Assembly (NCBI RefSeq): GCF_028867965.1
Contig: NZ_JAPQNT010000002.1
Location: 186,001 to 250,000, forward strand
Direction: 5' to 3'
Source: Flavobacterium sp. SUN046
GTDB lineage: Bacteria > Bacteroidota > Bacteroidia > Flavobacteriales > Flavobacteriaceae
Length of the DNA: 64,000 nt
In this document: positions 1 through 8,747 of the stretch, piece after piece
Layout: each line of letters opens with the position of its first letter
Numbering within the stretch: the stretch's first letter is position 1
The notes under the pieces: model-generated
Seen by the model: only the letters and a program-made list of their open reading frames with translations
Told to the model about the DNA's origin: nothing
The model's database searches: none
Program-made: the position numbers and the translations under genes

Positions 1-1
1 G

Positions 2-3000
2 ATTTCTTTAGGATCTTCATTATTGACACCTTCAGTAGATATGAATACTACAACGTCTTATTCTCCATTATCATCAACTAGTACCGCTGTTTCTAATACT
101 CTTGTTGCAAGAATTTCAGCTTTTTCAAGAGATTTGATGTCGCAAGCAGGTGGCGAAATTAGATATGAACTTACTGGAACTGCGCCTAATAGAGTTTTAG
201 TTGTTCAATGGAAAAACTATGCTAAATACTTAGCAGCTGGAGATTCATTTACTTTTCAAATACGATTGAATGAAACTTCAAATATTGTTCAATTAGCTTA
301 CGGATCAATGGCTAACAATGTAACATCTACCACTGCAGATTGTGGTCTTAGAGCTAATCCGAGCGCAACGGCTTCTAATTTTAGTAGCAGAACTACAGCT
401 ACAAATTGGTCAGCAACAACTGCAAGTGTAACAGCAAATGATACGGTATTACTATCTTCAACAATATTTCCTGCATCAGGATTAACTTACAGTTGGACGC
501 CACCACCATCATGTACAGGAGCTCCAACACCTGGAAATACTATTTCTAGCACAGCATTAGCTTGTAGCGGAGTTGGGTTTACACTTTCTCTACAAAACTC
601 AACTGCAGGTTCTGGAATTATATATCAATGGCAAACATCTGCAACTGGTTCAGGTTATACCAATGCATCAGGTGCCTCAACAGATTCTAATTATTCAGCA
701 ACACAAAGTGCTACAACTTATTATCAATGTGTTGTTACTTGTACTGCTACCGGATTGAGCACTATTAGTACACCGGTTATGGTTGGAATGAACAGTCCGT
801 TAAATTGTTACTGCACGCCAACATACACAACAGGTAAAACAGATGGAGATTTAATTTCAAATATTTCAATAGCTGGAACAACATTGGCTAATAATTCAGG
901 AACAAGTCCAGTAAATCCTGCTTATACATTTTTTACAGGACAACCTAATTATACAGGAACGCTCCAAGCTGGTTCAACCTACAATGTTTCGGTATCTGTA
1001 GGTACTTTTGGAAGTCAAAACGTTGCTGTTTGGATTGATTATAATGATGATGGTTTATTTTCAACCCCGGAAAGAGTTGGTTATACAACTGCGTCAATCG
1101 ATGCAAACGGAACTGCTTCCTTTCCAATTACTTTAGCATGTAATCCAGCATTAGGGACTCATAGAATGAGAGTTAGAGATGTTTGGAATACTTCAGGAAT
1201 TACCATTGATCCTTGTGCTAATTATGGTTGGGGAGAAACTGAAGATTATAATATTACAATTTCAGCGCCAGTAGCTTGTCCACAACCATCAGCTTTGGCA
1301 GCTTCTTCTATTACTGCAACTACTGCAACATTAACATGGAATTTAGGTTGTTCAGAAACAATGTGGGATGTTAATTTAGCAGTTTCAGGTTCAGGTACTC
1401 CAACAGGTACTCCAACTAATTCAAATGTCTCAAGTCCATTTACTGCCAATGGTTTAACTCCATCTACAAGTTATGAGTTTTATGTAAGAGCAAATTGTCA
1501 ATCTAATGGCACTAGTTTATGGACAGGACCTTTTAATTTTGTAACAGCGCCAGCTAATGATGATTGTGCAGGAGCTGTAGCATTAACAATTGGAAATGTA
1601 TATGGTGATAATCCTGTAACCGGTTCAAATGTTTCTGCGTCCAATTCAAATCCTCCAGCGCCAGGTTGTGCTAGTTTTTTAGGAGGCGATGTATGGTATA
1701 AAGTTATTGTTCCAATTTCAGGAAGTGTTACCGTAGAAACTGGTTCTGTCGCACTAAGTCCAATTTCAGATACAGGAATTGCTGTTTATATTGGTACTTG
1801 TAATTCATTAACTTTAGTGCAATGTGATGATGATAGTAGTACTAATGGAAACTTTTCTTTAATTTCATTAACAGGAAGAACTCCAGGAGAAGTTTTATAT
1901 ATAAATGCATGGGAATATGGTAATGACGCTTATGGTCAGTTCCAAATTTCTGCTTATGATTGTCCTTCAACGGTTCCAGCACCAACTGGAAGTGATACGC
2001 AAATATTTTGTAGCGCAGCTACTGTAGGTGACTTATATGTTGATGGAAATTCGATTCAATGGTATGCAACTGCTACTGGAGGTACAGTTTTATCAACAAC
2101 AGACTCTTTAGTTGATGGAAATACTTATTACGCATCGCAAACAATTGATTGTGAAGGATATAATAGATTTGAAGTTACTGCAGTTGTATCTTCATTTCCA
2201 GTTACAAATACTTCTTCATTGTCAAGTTGTAGTGATGTTTTCGATTTAACATCGGCAAATTCTTCAATTTCCTCTGAAACTAATGTAGTATTCACTTATT
2301 TTATTGATTCTTTTGATGCAGATAATGATATGAATCCGATAGTGAATCCAGCTGCTTTTACAGGAACTGACGGACAAATAATTTATGTAAAAGTTAAAAA
2401 TAATTATGGATGCTACAGTATAGCAGAGTTAACTTTAGCAATAACAACAACTTTAGTGCCAACTGGAAATGATGGTCAAACTTTTTGTGGTACAAGTACG
2501 CTAGCAGATTTAGTTGTTAACGGAACATCAATATTGTGGTATGATGCAGCAACAGCTGGAAATTTATTACCGTCTACTACAGCTTTAGTTTCAGGTACTA
2601 TTTATTATGCTTCACAAACAGTAAATTCATGTGAAAGTAATTCAAGATTAGGCATTACGGTAACTGAAAGTTGTCCTTTTGCAGGATGTTTAACAGCTCC
2701 TAACGGTCAATATCCGTTTACAACATTTACGCCAGCTTGTATAGGAACAACTCAAGATATTACTCCTTTTGGTTATGCTGGTGAATATTCTAAAGTTAAT
2801 GTAACTTCTGGCGTAGATTATACGTTTTCGAGTTCTATCGCTACAGATGTTATAACAATTGGAGATGAAAACGGAACTATTGCATATACTTATGGCACAG
2901 GTTCTGTAGTTTGGACTTCAACTTTAACAGGTATTATAAGATTTTATACTCATGCTGATACAAATTGTACCGATAATCAAGATACTAGAAGTAGATCGGT

Positions 3001-3697
3001 TTTTTGTGGTACACCGCCACCGCCACCTGCTAACGATGATTGTAGTGGTTCAGTTGCATTAACTGCTGGAGGTGTATTTAATGATTATCCACAAGTTGGA
3101 ACTAATTTTGGAGCAACTTCATCAACTGGTGTCGCTGATCCAATATGTTCAAGTTACTTAGGTGGTGATGTTTGGTTTAGTGTAGTTGTACCAGCTTCTG
3201 GAAGTATTACTTTTGAAACAAATAGTGACGGAACTAGTGCTGTGACTGATACAGGAATTGAAGCATTCTCAGGAACTTGTGGCGCTTTAACATCATTAGA
3301 TTGTGATGATGATTCAGGAACAAACTTTTTCTCATTATTATCATTGACTTCATTAACACCAGGAAGTACTATTTATTTAAGAGTATTTGATTATGATAAT
3401 GCAGAGTTTGGAACTTTCCAAGTATCGGCTTACGATCCTTCATTAGGAACTAATTCATTTAATAGTACAACTTTTAATTATTATCCAAATCCTGTAAAAG
3501 ATGTTTTAAACTTGAATTACTCTGAAACTATTTCAAAAGTACAAGTCATTAATCTTTTAGGTCAAGAGGTAAGCATTAAAAACATTAATGCTACTCAAGG
3601 TCAGGTTGATATGTCTCAACTTCCATCTGGAACCTATTTAGTGAAAGTAACCGCCGAAAATAATGAAGTAAAAACAATTAAAGTTATTAAACAATAA
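2..3697 (+). CDS. Large secreted multidomain adhesin-like protein with T9SS sorting domain (5' end missing)
   Basis: The reading frame is open from base 2, so the true start lies upstream; the first start-like codon (TTG at 23) is not credible because no signal peptide follows. Modules in order, by nucleotide: an Ig-like segment (about 490-800), a GEVED domain (about 805-1260, with the motif WIDYNDDGLF and the terminal GETEDY), an FN3-like segment (about 1270-1550), a PPC-like beta domain starting NDDC (about 1555-1960), two Ig-like Bacteroidota repeats (about 1990-2660), a second NDDC domain (about 3028-3440), and a C-terminal type A T9SS sorting domain (about 3460-3694, YYPNPVKD ... LPSGTYLVKV). 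The family is known to be exported by the Por/T9SS machinery and attached to or released from the cell surface. A role in adhesion is inferred; no catalytic motif was seen. A strong terminator follows. Confidence 0.88.
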   Translation: MSLGSSLLTPSVDMNTTTSYSPLSSTSTAVSNTLVARISAFSRDLMSQAGGEIRYELTGTAPNRVLVVQWKNYAKYLAAGDSFTFQIRLNETSNIVQLAYGSMANNVTSTTADCGLRANPSATASNFSSRTTATNWSATTASVTANDTVLLSSTIFPASGLTYSWTPPPSCTGAPTPGNTISSTALACSGVGFTLSLQNSTAGSGIIYQWQTSATGSGYTNASGASTDSNYSATQSATTYYQCVVTCTATGLSTISTPVMVGMNSPLNCYCTPTYTTGKTDGDLISNISIAGTTLANNSGTSPVNPAYTFFTGQPNYTGTLQAGSTYNVSVSVGTFGSQNVAVWIDYNDDGLFSTPERVGYTTASIDANGTASFPITLACNPALGTHRMRVRDVWNTSGITIDPCANYGWGETEDYNITISAPVACPQPSALAASSITATTATLTWNLGCSETMWDVNLAVSGSGTPTGTPTNSNVSSPFTANGLTPSTSYEFYVRANCQSNGTSLWTGPFNFVTAPANDDCAGAVALTIGNVYGDNPVTGSNVSASNSNPPAPGCASFLGGDVWYKVIVPISGSVTVETGSVALSPISDTGIAVYIGTCNSLTLVQCDDDSSTNGNFSLISLTGRTPGEVLYINAWEYGNDAYGQFQISAYDCPSTVPAPTGSDTQIFCSAATVGDLYVDGNSIQWYATATGGTVLSTTDSLVDGNTYYASQTIDCEGYNRFEVTAVVSSFPVTNTSSLSSCSDVFDLTSANSSISSETNVVFTYFIDSFDADNDMNPIVNPAAFTGTDGQIIYVKVKNNYGCYSIAELTLAITTTLVPTGNDGQTFCGTSTLADLVVNGTSILWYDAATAGNLLPSTTALVSGTIYYASQTVNSCESNSRLGITVTESCPFAGCLTAPNGQYPFTTFTPACIGTTQDITPFGYAGEYSKVNVTSGVDYTFSSSIATDVITIGDENGTIAYTYGTGSVVWTSTLTGIIRFYTHADTNCTDNQDTRSRSVFCGTPPPPPANDDCSGSVALTAGGVFNDYPQVGTNFGATSSTGVADPICSSYLGGDVWFSVVVPASGSITFETNSDGTSAVTDTGIEAFSGTCGALTSLDCDDDSGTNFFSLLSLTSLTPGSTIYLRVFDYDNAEFGTFQVSAYDPSLGTNSFNSTTFNYYPNPVKDVLNLNYSETISKVQVINLLGQEVSIKNINATQGQVDMSQLPSGTYLVKVTAENNEVKTIKVIKQ

Positions 3698-3720
3698 GTT
3701 CAATAATTTTTATTTAAATA

Positions 3721-3753
3721 AAAAGTCCCGTTTTTTACGGGACTTTTCTTTTT
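3721..3753 (+). terminator. Rho-independent terminator after the adhesin gene
   Basis: A perfect AAAAGTCCCGT/ACGGGACTTTT stem with a T-rich loop is followed by a T-rich tract. It ends transcription of the adhesin before the glycosyltransferase-CoaE gene. Confidence 0.9.
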
Positions 3754-3763
3754 TAGAAATAGT

Positions 3764-3771
3764 ATATTTGC
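3764..3771 (+). promoter_or_regulatory. Candidate -7 box (TATATTTG)
   Basis: TATATTTG matches the Bacteroidota -7 consensus TANNTTTG and lies 12 bases before the ATG at 3784, right after a terminator. No TTG was found at the usual -33 distance, so only the -7 half is supported. Confidence 0.5.
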
Positions 3772-3783
3772 AAAAAAACACAC

Positions 3784-5502
3784 ATGTATTTTTCAATTAT
3801 TATTCCAGTCTATAATAGACCAGACGAAATAAAAGAACTATTAGAAAGCCTGCTTATAACAACTTACAAAAGTAAATTTGAAGTTGTAATTATCGAAGAC
3901 GGCTCCACAATTGCTTGTGAAAATGTGATTAAAAATTTTACAGATAAATTAAATATTTCCTATTATTTCAAGCCTAATTCTGGACCTGGAGATTCTAGAA
4001 ATTTCGGAATGAAAAAAGCCAAAGGTGATTATTTTATCATTTTTGATTCAGATTGTATTATCCCTAATCAATACTTATCGGAAGTTGAAAAAGAATTAAA
4101 TTCTAAATATGTTGATTGTTTTGGTGGACCAGATAAAGCCTTGAAATCTTTTTCTAATATTCAAAAAGCAATTAATTTCAGTATGACTTCTTTTCTAACA
4201 ACTGGCGGAATTCGTGGCGGTTCAGAAAAAATAGATAAGTTTCAACCAAGAAGTTTCAACATGGGAATTTCTAAAATAGCTTTCGAAAAATCTAAAGGAT
4301 TCGGAAATATTCATCCCGGCGAAGATCCTGATTTGTCAATTAGATTATGGAAAATGGGTTTCGAAACACGATTATTTACATCAGCATTTGTTTATCATAA
4401 ACGAAGAATAGATTGGGATAAATTTAGTACTCAAGTTTCTAAATTCGGAAAAGCACGTCCAATTTTAAATCATTGGTATCCTGAATATAAAAAAATCACC
4501 TATTGGTTTCCATCATTGTTTGTCATTGGATTTATAATTTCATTTGCATTACTATTTGTTTTATTTGATTGGGCATTAAAATTCTATTTCTTATATTTCA
4601 TAATTATTTTCATTGTTTCAACTATTCAAAATAAAAATCCATTAATAGGATTATTGTCTATCGTAGCAGTTTGGAAACAATTTTTTGGTTACGGATTCGG
4701 ATTTTTAAATTCATTCTTTAAAATTAATATTCTCGGAAAAAAACCACAAGATGCTTTTCCTGAATTATTTTTTAAAGTTAGTAATACTGAAGACGATTTT
4801 GAAAGAAAAATCAGCATTGAAAACCAACAAGAAAAACCTATTCATAAAACAGTTGAAAAGGCAATTGATAAAATTAGAACTCCAATTCAAAAATTAGTTG
4901 ATCCAGTTGCAAAGAAAACTAAAATAGTGGGTTTAACTGGTGGCATTGGAAGCGGAAAAACTACTGTTGCTAATTACATACAATCTAAAGGTATTCCTGT
5001 TTATATATCTGATATTGAAGCTAAAAAAGTCATGGAATTTCCTGAAATAATTGAGCAGATTTCAATCACATTCGGAAACGATTTAATAAATACTGATAAA
5101 TCATTAAACCGTGAAAAATTAGCAACGATTGTGTTCAATATACCCGAAAAATTGAAGCAACTTAACGCAATTGTGCATCCAGCAGTAAAAAAACATTTTG
5201 ATAATTGGATTATTCAACATCAAAAAGATTCAATAATTGTTAAAGAAGCAGCCATACTATTTGAAAGCGGAAGCTACAAAGATTGTGATTTTATTATAAC
5301 TGTTTCGGCACCACTTGAAACTAGAATTGAACGTGTGCTAAAAAGAGACGCAACTACTCGAGAAAAGATTTTGCAGCGCATCAACAATCAACTTTCTGAT
5401 GAAGAGCGCATTGCAAGGAGCCAGTATGTAATTAAAAATGAAAATTTTGATGATACTAAAAAACAAGTAGATGAAATCCTGATTTTATTGAAAAATAAAT
5501 AA
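3784..5502 (+). CDS. coaE: Fusion of membrane glycosyltransferase family 2 and dephospho-CoA kinase
   Basis: Residues 1-230 are a GT-A fold family-2 glycosyltransferase: FSIIIPVYNRP at the N-terminus, EDGS, the metal-binding DSD in FIIFDSDC, and GEDPDLSIR. Hydrophobic segments at about 235-300 anchor it in the membrane. After a charged linker (about 325-379) a complete CoaE kinase begins: Walker A GGIGSGKTT at 386-394, then HPAVKKHF, KEAAILFESG and the lid residues around RVLKRD, ending at 572. CoaE makes the last step of coenzyme A synthesis (ATP + dephospho-CoA). The kinase part is about 193 residues, the usual length of free-standing CoaE, and has no internal Met near its start, so separate initiation is unlikely. 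I know these two families as separate genes; one continuous frame is unusual. A stop codon lost in assembly cannot be excluded. The glycosyl acceptor is unknown. Confidence 0.88.
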   Translation: MYFSIIIPVYNRPDEIKELLESLLITTYKSKFEVVIIEDGSTIACENVIKNFTDKLNISYYFKPNSGPGDSRNFGMKKAKGDYFIIFDSDCIIPNQYLSEVEKELNSKYVDCFGGPDKALKSFSNIQKAINFSMTSFLTTGGIRGGSEKIDKFQPRSFNMGISKIAFEKSKGFGNIHPGEDPDLSIRLWKMGFETRLFTSAFVYHKRRIDWDKFSTQVSKFGKARPILNHWYPEYKKITYWFPSLFVIGFIISFALLFVLFDWALKFYFLYFIIIFIVSTIQNKNPLIGLLSIVAVWKQFFGYGFGFLNSFFKINILGKKPQDAFPELFFKVSNTEDDFERKISIENQQEKPIHKTVEKAIDKIRTPIQKLVDPVAKKTKIVGLTGGIGSGKTTVANYIQSKGIPVYISDIEAKKVMEFPEIIEQISITFGNDLINTDKSLNREKLATIVFNIPEKLKQLNAIVHPAVKKHFDNWIIQHQKDSIIVKEAAILFESGSYKDCDFIITVSAPLETRIERVLKRDATTREKILQRINNQLSDEERIARSQYVIKNENFDDTKKQVDEILILLKNK

Positions 5503-5560
5503 TAAACTACCTCAATGTTAATGTTTGGTTAATACATTAACAGTTTATATGTTAAAATGC

Positions 5561-5568
5561 TAATTTTG
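5561..5568 (+). promoter_or_regulatory. Candidate -7 box (TAATTTTG) of the two-component pair
   Basis: TAATTTTG fits TANNTTTG and lies five bases before the ATG at 5574. If used, the transcript would be nearly leaderless. No well-spaced TTG at -33 was seen. Confidence 0.35.
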
Positions 5569-5573
5569 TTGTG

Positions 5574-7154
5574 ATGAATAAGTTTGTCTTTCGCCTCTTA
5601 GTATTGTTAATGAGCTTATCTCTATTAGGGATAATTCTAGTTCAGGTTTATTGGTTTAATACTTCGTTAGAAAAAAGTGAAGAACAATTCAAGTTCCATA
5701 TTAAACAAGTATTAGGAAATGTTTCTCAAAAATTACAAGAAAAAGAGAAATACAACTTCTATAAATTTAAAAGAATTAAAGATAGTGCTGGAATTGACAG
5801 TAAAACAGATGATTTACTTGAATATAAGTATTACCAACGAAATAAAAAAACTAACGAAACAATAATATATTCCAATAGTATTATTTCGGAAGATTATGAC
5901 AAGTTTTCACCGTTCTTTGATAAAAAAGCCGATAGTTTTAAAGTTAAAAATTATGGAGCTAAAAGAAAAACTCAAATTTACACAGCCAATTCTTTTGATA
6001 ATGCGGGAATTCAAAATAAAATCTCGCCAGATGTTACTATTGAAAAAAGCGGTGAATTAAAAATTCTTGAGAATGCACAATTTGAAATTGCGTACAGCGA
6101 TATTGTTTCAAATTATCCAATTAGCGAAAGAGTTTCGATTGAAACATTGCGAAAGATGTTAACCAACGAATTGAATGAATATGGAGTAAAAACGCCATTT
6201 GAATTTAATGTTTACAGTAATGGTTTAGCAACTAAAATAAAATCAGACCATTTTGCTTATGATAAATATGCAACCTATTCAATTCCGATTTTTATGGATG
6301 TTGACGGAACTAGTAAATACCAATTGTTGATTACTTTTCCACAAAAAAAGAAGTTTCTTTTTAGAGAAATTGTCGGAATAACATTGTTATCCATAATTTT
6401 TACATTAATAATAATTATTGCTTACAGTAATGCATTACATCAATTAATAAAACAACGTCAGATTTCTGAAATCAAAACCGATTTCATAAACAATATGACA
6501 CATGAATTTAAAACACCAATTGCCACAATAAATTTGGCTCTTGACGCAATCAAGAATCCCAAAGTCATTGATGATAAAGAAAAAGTATTTAGGTATTTAC
6601 AGATGATTCGGGACGAAAATAAACGAATGCATGCTCAAGTAGAAAACGTTTTGAGAATCTCTAAATTAGAAAAGAAAGAATTAGATATATCTAAAGAATC
6701 ACACAATATTCAAGATATTATAGAAGAAGCAATTGATCATGTTCATTTAATTATTGAAGACCGACAAGGAACAATTACAACACATTTTGAAGCCACAAGA
6801 AACTCAGTTTTACTAAATGACGTACATTTTACTAATGTAATTGTTAACGTTTTAGATAATGCTATAAAATATTCGCCAGAAGTACCCGTTATAGATATAT
6901 ATACAGAAAATATTAAGGAGTTTATTCTTATTAAAATTAAAGACCATGGTGCGGGAATGAGTAAAGTTGCTCAAAAAAGAATTTTCGAAAAATTCTATCG
7001 CGAGCACACCGGAGATTTACATAATGTAAAAGGTCACGGCCTTGGTTTGGCTTATGTAAAACGAATTGTTGAAGACCACAACGGACAAGTATTCGTTGAA
7101 AGTGAAAAAGGAAAAGGAAGTACATTTATTATAAAAGTCCCATTGATAAATTAA
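5574..7154 (+). CDS. Membrane sensor histidine kinase (RprX-like)
   Basis: Two transmembrane segments (about residues 8-28 and 263-285) bracket a periplasmic sensor region of about 230 residues with no recognised fold. The HisKA H-box is NNMTHEFKTP, with the phosphorylated His at about residue 310, followed by a HATPase domain with N-box NVLDNAIKYS, G1 DHGAGM, and F/G2 FYREHTGDLHNVKGHGLGL. It autophosphorylates and should pass phosphate to the regulator encoded 7 bases downstream at 7162. The pair resembles RprX/RprY of Bacteroides. A GTG at 5571 directly precedes the ATG at 5574; the ATG is taken as start. Signal unknown. Confidence 0.9.
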   Translation: MNKFVFRLLVLLMSLSLLGIILVQVYWFNTSLEKSEEQFKFHIKQVLGNVSQKLQEKEKYNFYKFKRIKDSAGIDSKTDDLLEYKYYQRNKKTNETIIYSNSIISEDYDKFSPFFDKKADSFKVKNYGAKRKTQIYTANSFDNAGIQNKISPDVTIEKSGELKILENAQFEIAYSDIVSNYPISERVSIETLRKMLTNELNEYGVKTPFEFNVYSNGLATKIKSDHFAYDKYATYSIPIFMDVDGTSKYQLLITFPQKKKFLFREIVGITLLSIIFTLIIIIAYSNALHQLIKQRQISEIKTDFINNMTHEFKTPIATINLALDAIKNPKVIDDKEKVFRYLQMIRDENKRMHAQVENVLRISKLEKKELDISKESHNIQDIIEEAIDHVHLIIEDRQGTITTHFEATRNSVLLNDVHFTNVIVNVLDNAIKYSPEVPVIDIYTENIKEFILIKIKDHGAGMSKVAQKRIFEKFYREHTGDLHNVKGHGLGLAYVKRIVEDHNGQVFVESEKGKGSTFIIKVPLIN

Positions 7155-7161
7155 AAAAGTT

Positions 7162-7866
7162 ATGGAAAAAGAAAACAAAAAAATATTATTAGTTGAAGAC
7201 GACCAAAATTTTGGTGCCATTTTAAAAGATTATTTAATGCTGAATGACTTTGAAGTTACTCTTGCAAAAAATGGTATGGAAGGTTTTGAGAAATTCAAAA
7301 AAGACACTTACGACTTGTGTATTCTAGACGTAATGATGCCTTACAAAGACGGTTACACGCTTGCCAAAGAAATTCGTGAGAAAAATAAAGAAGTGCCAAT
7401 CGTATTCTTAACGGCTAAAACCATGAAAGAAGACGTGCTTAAAGGCTACAAAGTTGGCGCAGACGATTACTTAAATAAACCATTTGATTCAGAAGTATTG
7501 TTGATGAAAATCAAAGCAATCATGCAAAGAAAATCATCTGAAACTAAAGCTGAAAATGTTCAGTTTGAATTCCAAATTGGTAAATTTCATTTGAATTCTA
7601 AATTGCGTTTCCTTAATTTTCCGGGTAACGAACCAATCAAATTGTCGCCTAAGGAAAACGAATTGCTTAAAATGTTAGCTCTTTATGTTGAAGATTTAAT
7701 GCCAAGAGAATTAGCGCTAACTAAAATTTGGAGAGACGATAACTACTTCACTTCTAGAAGCATGGACGTTTATATCGCTAAATTGAGAAAATATCTAAAA
7801 GATGATCCAGGCGTAGAAATATTAAACATTCACGGAGAAGGATTTAGATTAGTCGTTAAAAAATAA
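7162..7866 (+). CDS. OmpR-family response regulator (RprY-like)
   Basis: The N-terminal receiver domain has the acidic pocket VEDD (residues 11-14), phospho-acceptor Asp56 in LDVMMP, the switch Thr in FLTAK and Lys in LNKPF. The C-terminal part (about 128-234) is a winged-helix DNA-binding domain (LSPKENELL ... DVYIAKLRKYL ... GEGFRL). It lies 7 bases after the histidine kinase gene and is co-transcribed with it. Targets cannot be read from the sequence. Confidence 0.93.
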   Translation: MEKENKKILLVEDDQNFGAILKDYLMLNDFEVTLAKNGMEGFEKFKKDTYDLCILDVMMPYKDGYTLAKEIREKNKEVPIVFLTAKTMKEDVLKGYKVGADDYLNKPFDSEVLLMKIKAIMQRKSSETKAENVQFEFQIGKFHLNSKLRFLNFPGNEPIKLSPKENELLKMLALYVEDLMPRELALTKIWRDDNYFTSRSMDVYIAKLRKYLKDDPGVEILNIHGEGFRLVVKK

Positions 7867-7871
7867 GTAGA

Positions 7872-7899
7872 AAGCTCTAAGAAATTAGGGCTTTTTTTA
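7872..7899 (+). terminator. Terminator of the two-component operon
   Basis: A nine-base-pair stem (AAGCTCTAA/TTAGGGCTT, one G-T pair) with a GAAA loop is followed by seven T residues. Confidence 0.85.
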
Positions 7900-7905
7900 T
7901 TTGAA

Positions 7906-7985
7906 GCTAATCCAGCTGTACACTATATCTTTTCCTTGTTAAAGAAACAAGAAAAAGGATGCCGTTTCCATCTGGGCTAGGGCTG
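7906..7985. repeat. Dispersed flavobacterial hairpin element
   Basis: An AT-rich hairpin (CTTTTCCTTGTT and AAACAAGAAAAAG arms, about 7929-7960) is flanked by the conserved-looking blocks CCAGCTGTACACTATAT and GCCGTTTCCATCTGGGCTAG. I associate this architecture with dispersed non-coding repeats in Flavobacterium genomes. It lies between two convergent genes and could also stop transcription from either side. A partial relative of one flank (AGCCCTGATGCAAGTGAAAA) occurs near 56421. Confidence 0.6.
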
Positions 7986-8007
7986 TAGTAATAATTAGAA
8001 ATTTAGA

Positions 8008-8745
8008 TTAAAAATCAAGTTCTAAAGCAAAACAAACTTTTTCATCTTTAGAAATGGTAAAAATTAAAGGATTTTGTGAAATACTTTTCTCTATTTCAAT
8101 GGAATCATTTAATGAAACTTCTTTCAAATAATTCATTTCAAAACTTTTTAATGATTTGTTAGTGATGTTTTTTGGTGCAACATAATCCAAACACCATTCT
8201 AAATATTTTACGCTATTGGCGTGATTTACAATATCTAAATCAGAAAGCAAAATTGTTTTTTTGCTAACTAATTCTTTACTACGAGAAATATCAATTCGTG
8301 AAAACTCTTTTTCGGTAGCATTTTCATTTGGGTATTTTTCAAAATGTTCATGTGGTAAAGCAAGTGCTTCCGGTCGTCGTGTTTTAGTATTAAAAACAGC
8401 CCAAAAAGTTTCACAACCTACAATTTTTTCATCTCCAAGATACATTTCTAAGCAACGAATCGAACGCGAATTCTCCAACGATTTTATCCATGTTTTGACT
8501 GTAATAGTATCTTTCCATTTGGGTAATTTTATGATTTCAACTCTCATTTTACTCAAAACCCAAGCTTGATTAAATTCCTGCATATCGCTAAAACTAATAC
8601 CACCAACTTCCGAATGTGTTGCAGCAGTTAGTTGTAGCATATTGCACAAATCGGTATATTTTAAATACCCATTTGGATAGCATTGCAGAAAATTAATTTC
8701 CCAATCTTTAGTTAGAATCGAGGTGAAGTCTGGTGAAATTGGCAT
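8008..8745 (-). CDS. Acyl-ACP thioesterase (FatA/FatB-like)
   Basis: 245 residues with tandem hotdog organisation. Hotdog 1 contains the helix region TDLCNMLQLTAATHSEVGG and the WVLSKMRVEI strand; hotdog 2 has DLDIVNHANSVKYLEW, where the Asp/Asn/His cluster typical of acyl-ACP thioesterases lies. It hydrolyses acyl-ACP to free fatty acid in the cytoplasm. The start is two bases beyond the miaA stop, so it is the last gene of a minus-strand run that begins near 16.07 kb. Chain-length preference cannot be told. Confidence 0.88.
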   Translation of the reverse strand: MPISPDFTSILTKDWEINFLQCYPNGYLKYTDLCNMLQLTAATHSEVGGISFSDMQEFNQAWVLSKMRVEIIKLPKWKDTITVKTWIKSLENSRSIRCLEMYLGDEKIVGCETFWAVFNTKTRRPEALALPHEHFEKYPNENATEKEFSRIDISRSKELVSKKTILLSDLDIVNHANSVKYLEWCLDYVAPKNITNKSLKSFEMNYLKEVSLNDSIEIEKSISQNPLIFTISKDEKVCFALELDF

Positions 8746-8747
8746 TT

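Noticed and set aside
23..40. TTG at 23 as the start of the first gene
   Set aside because: The frame is open to the window edge and no signal peptide follows the TTG, although the protein is a T9SS cargo.
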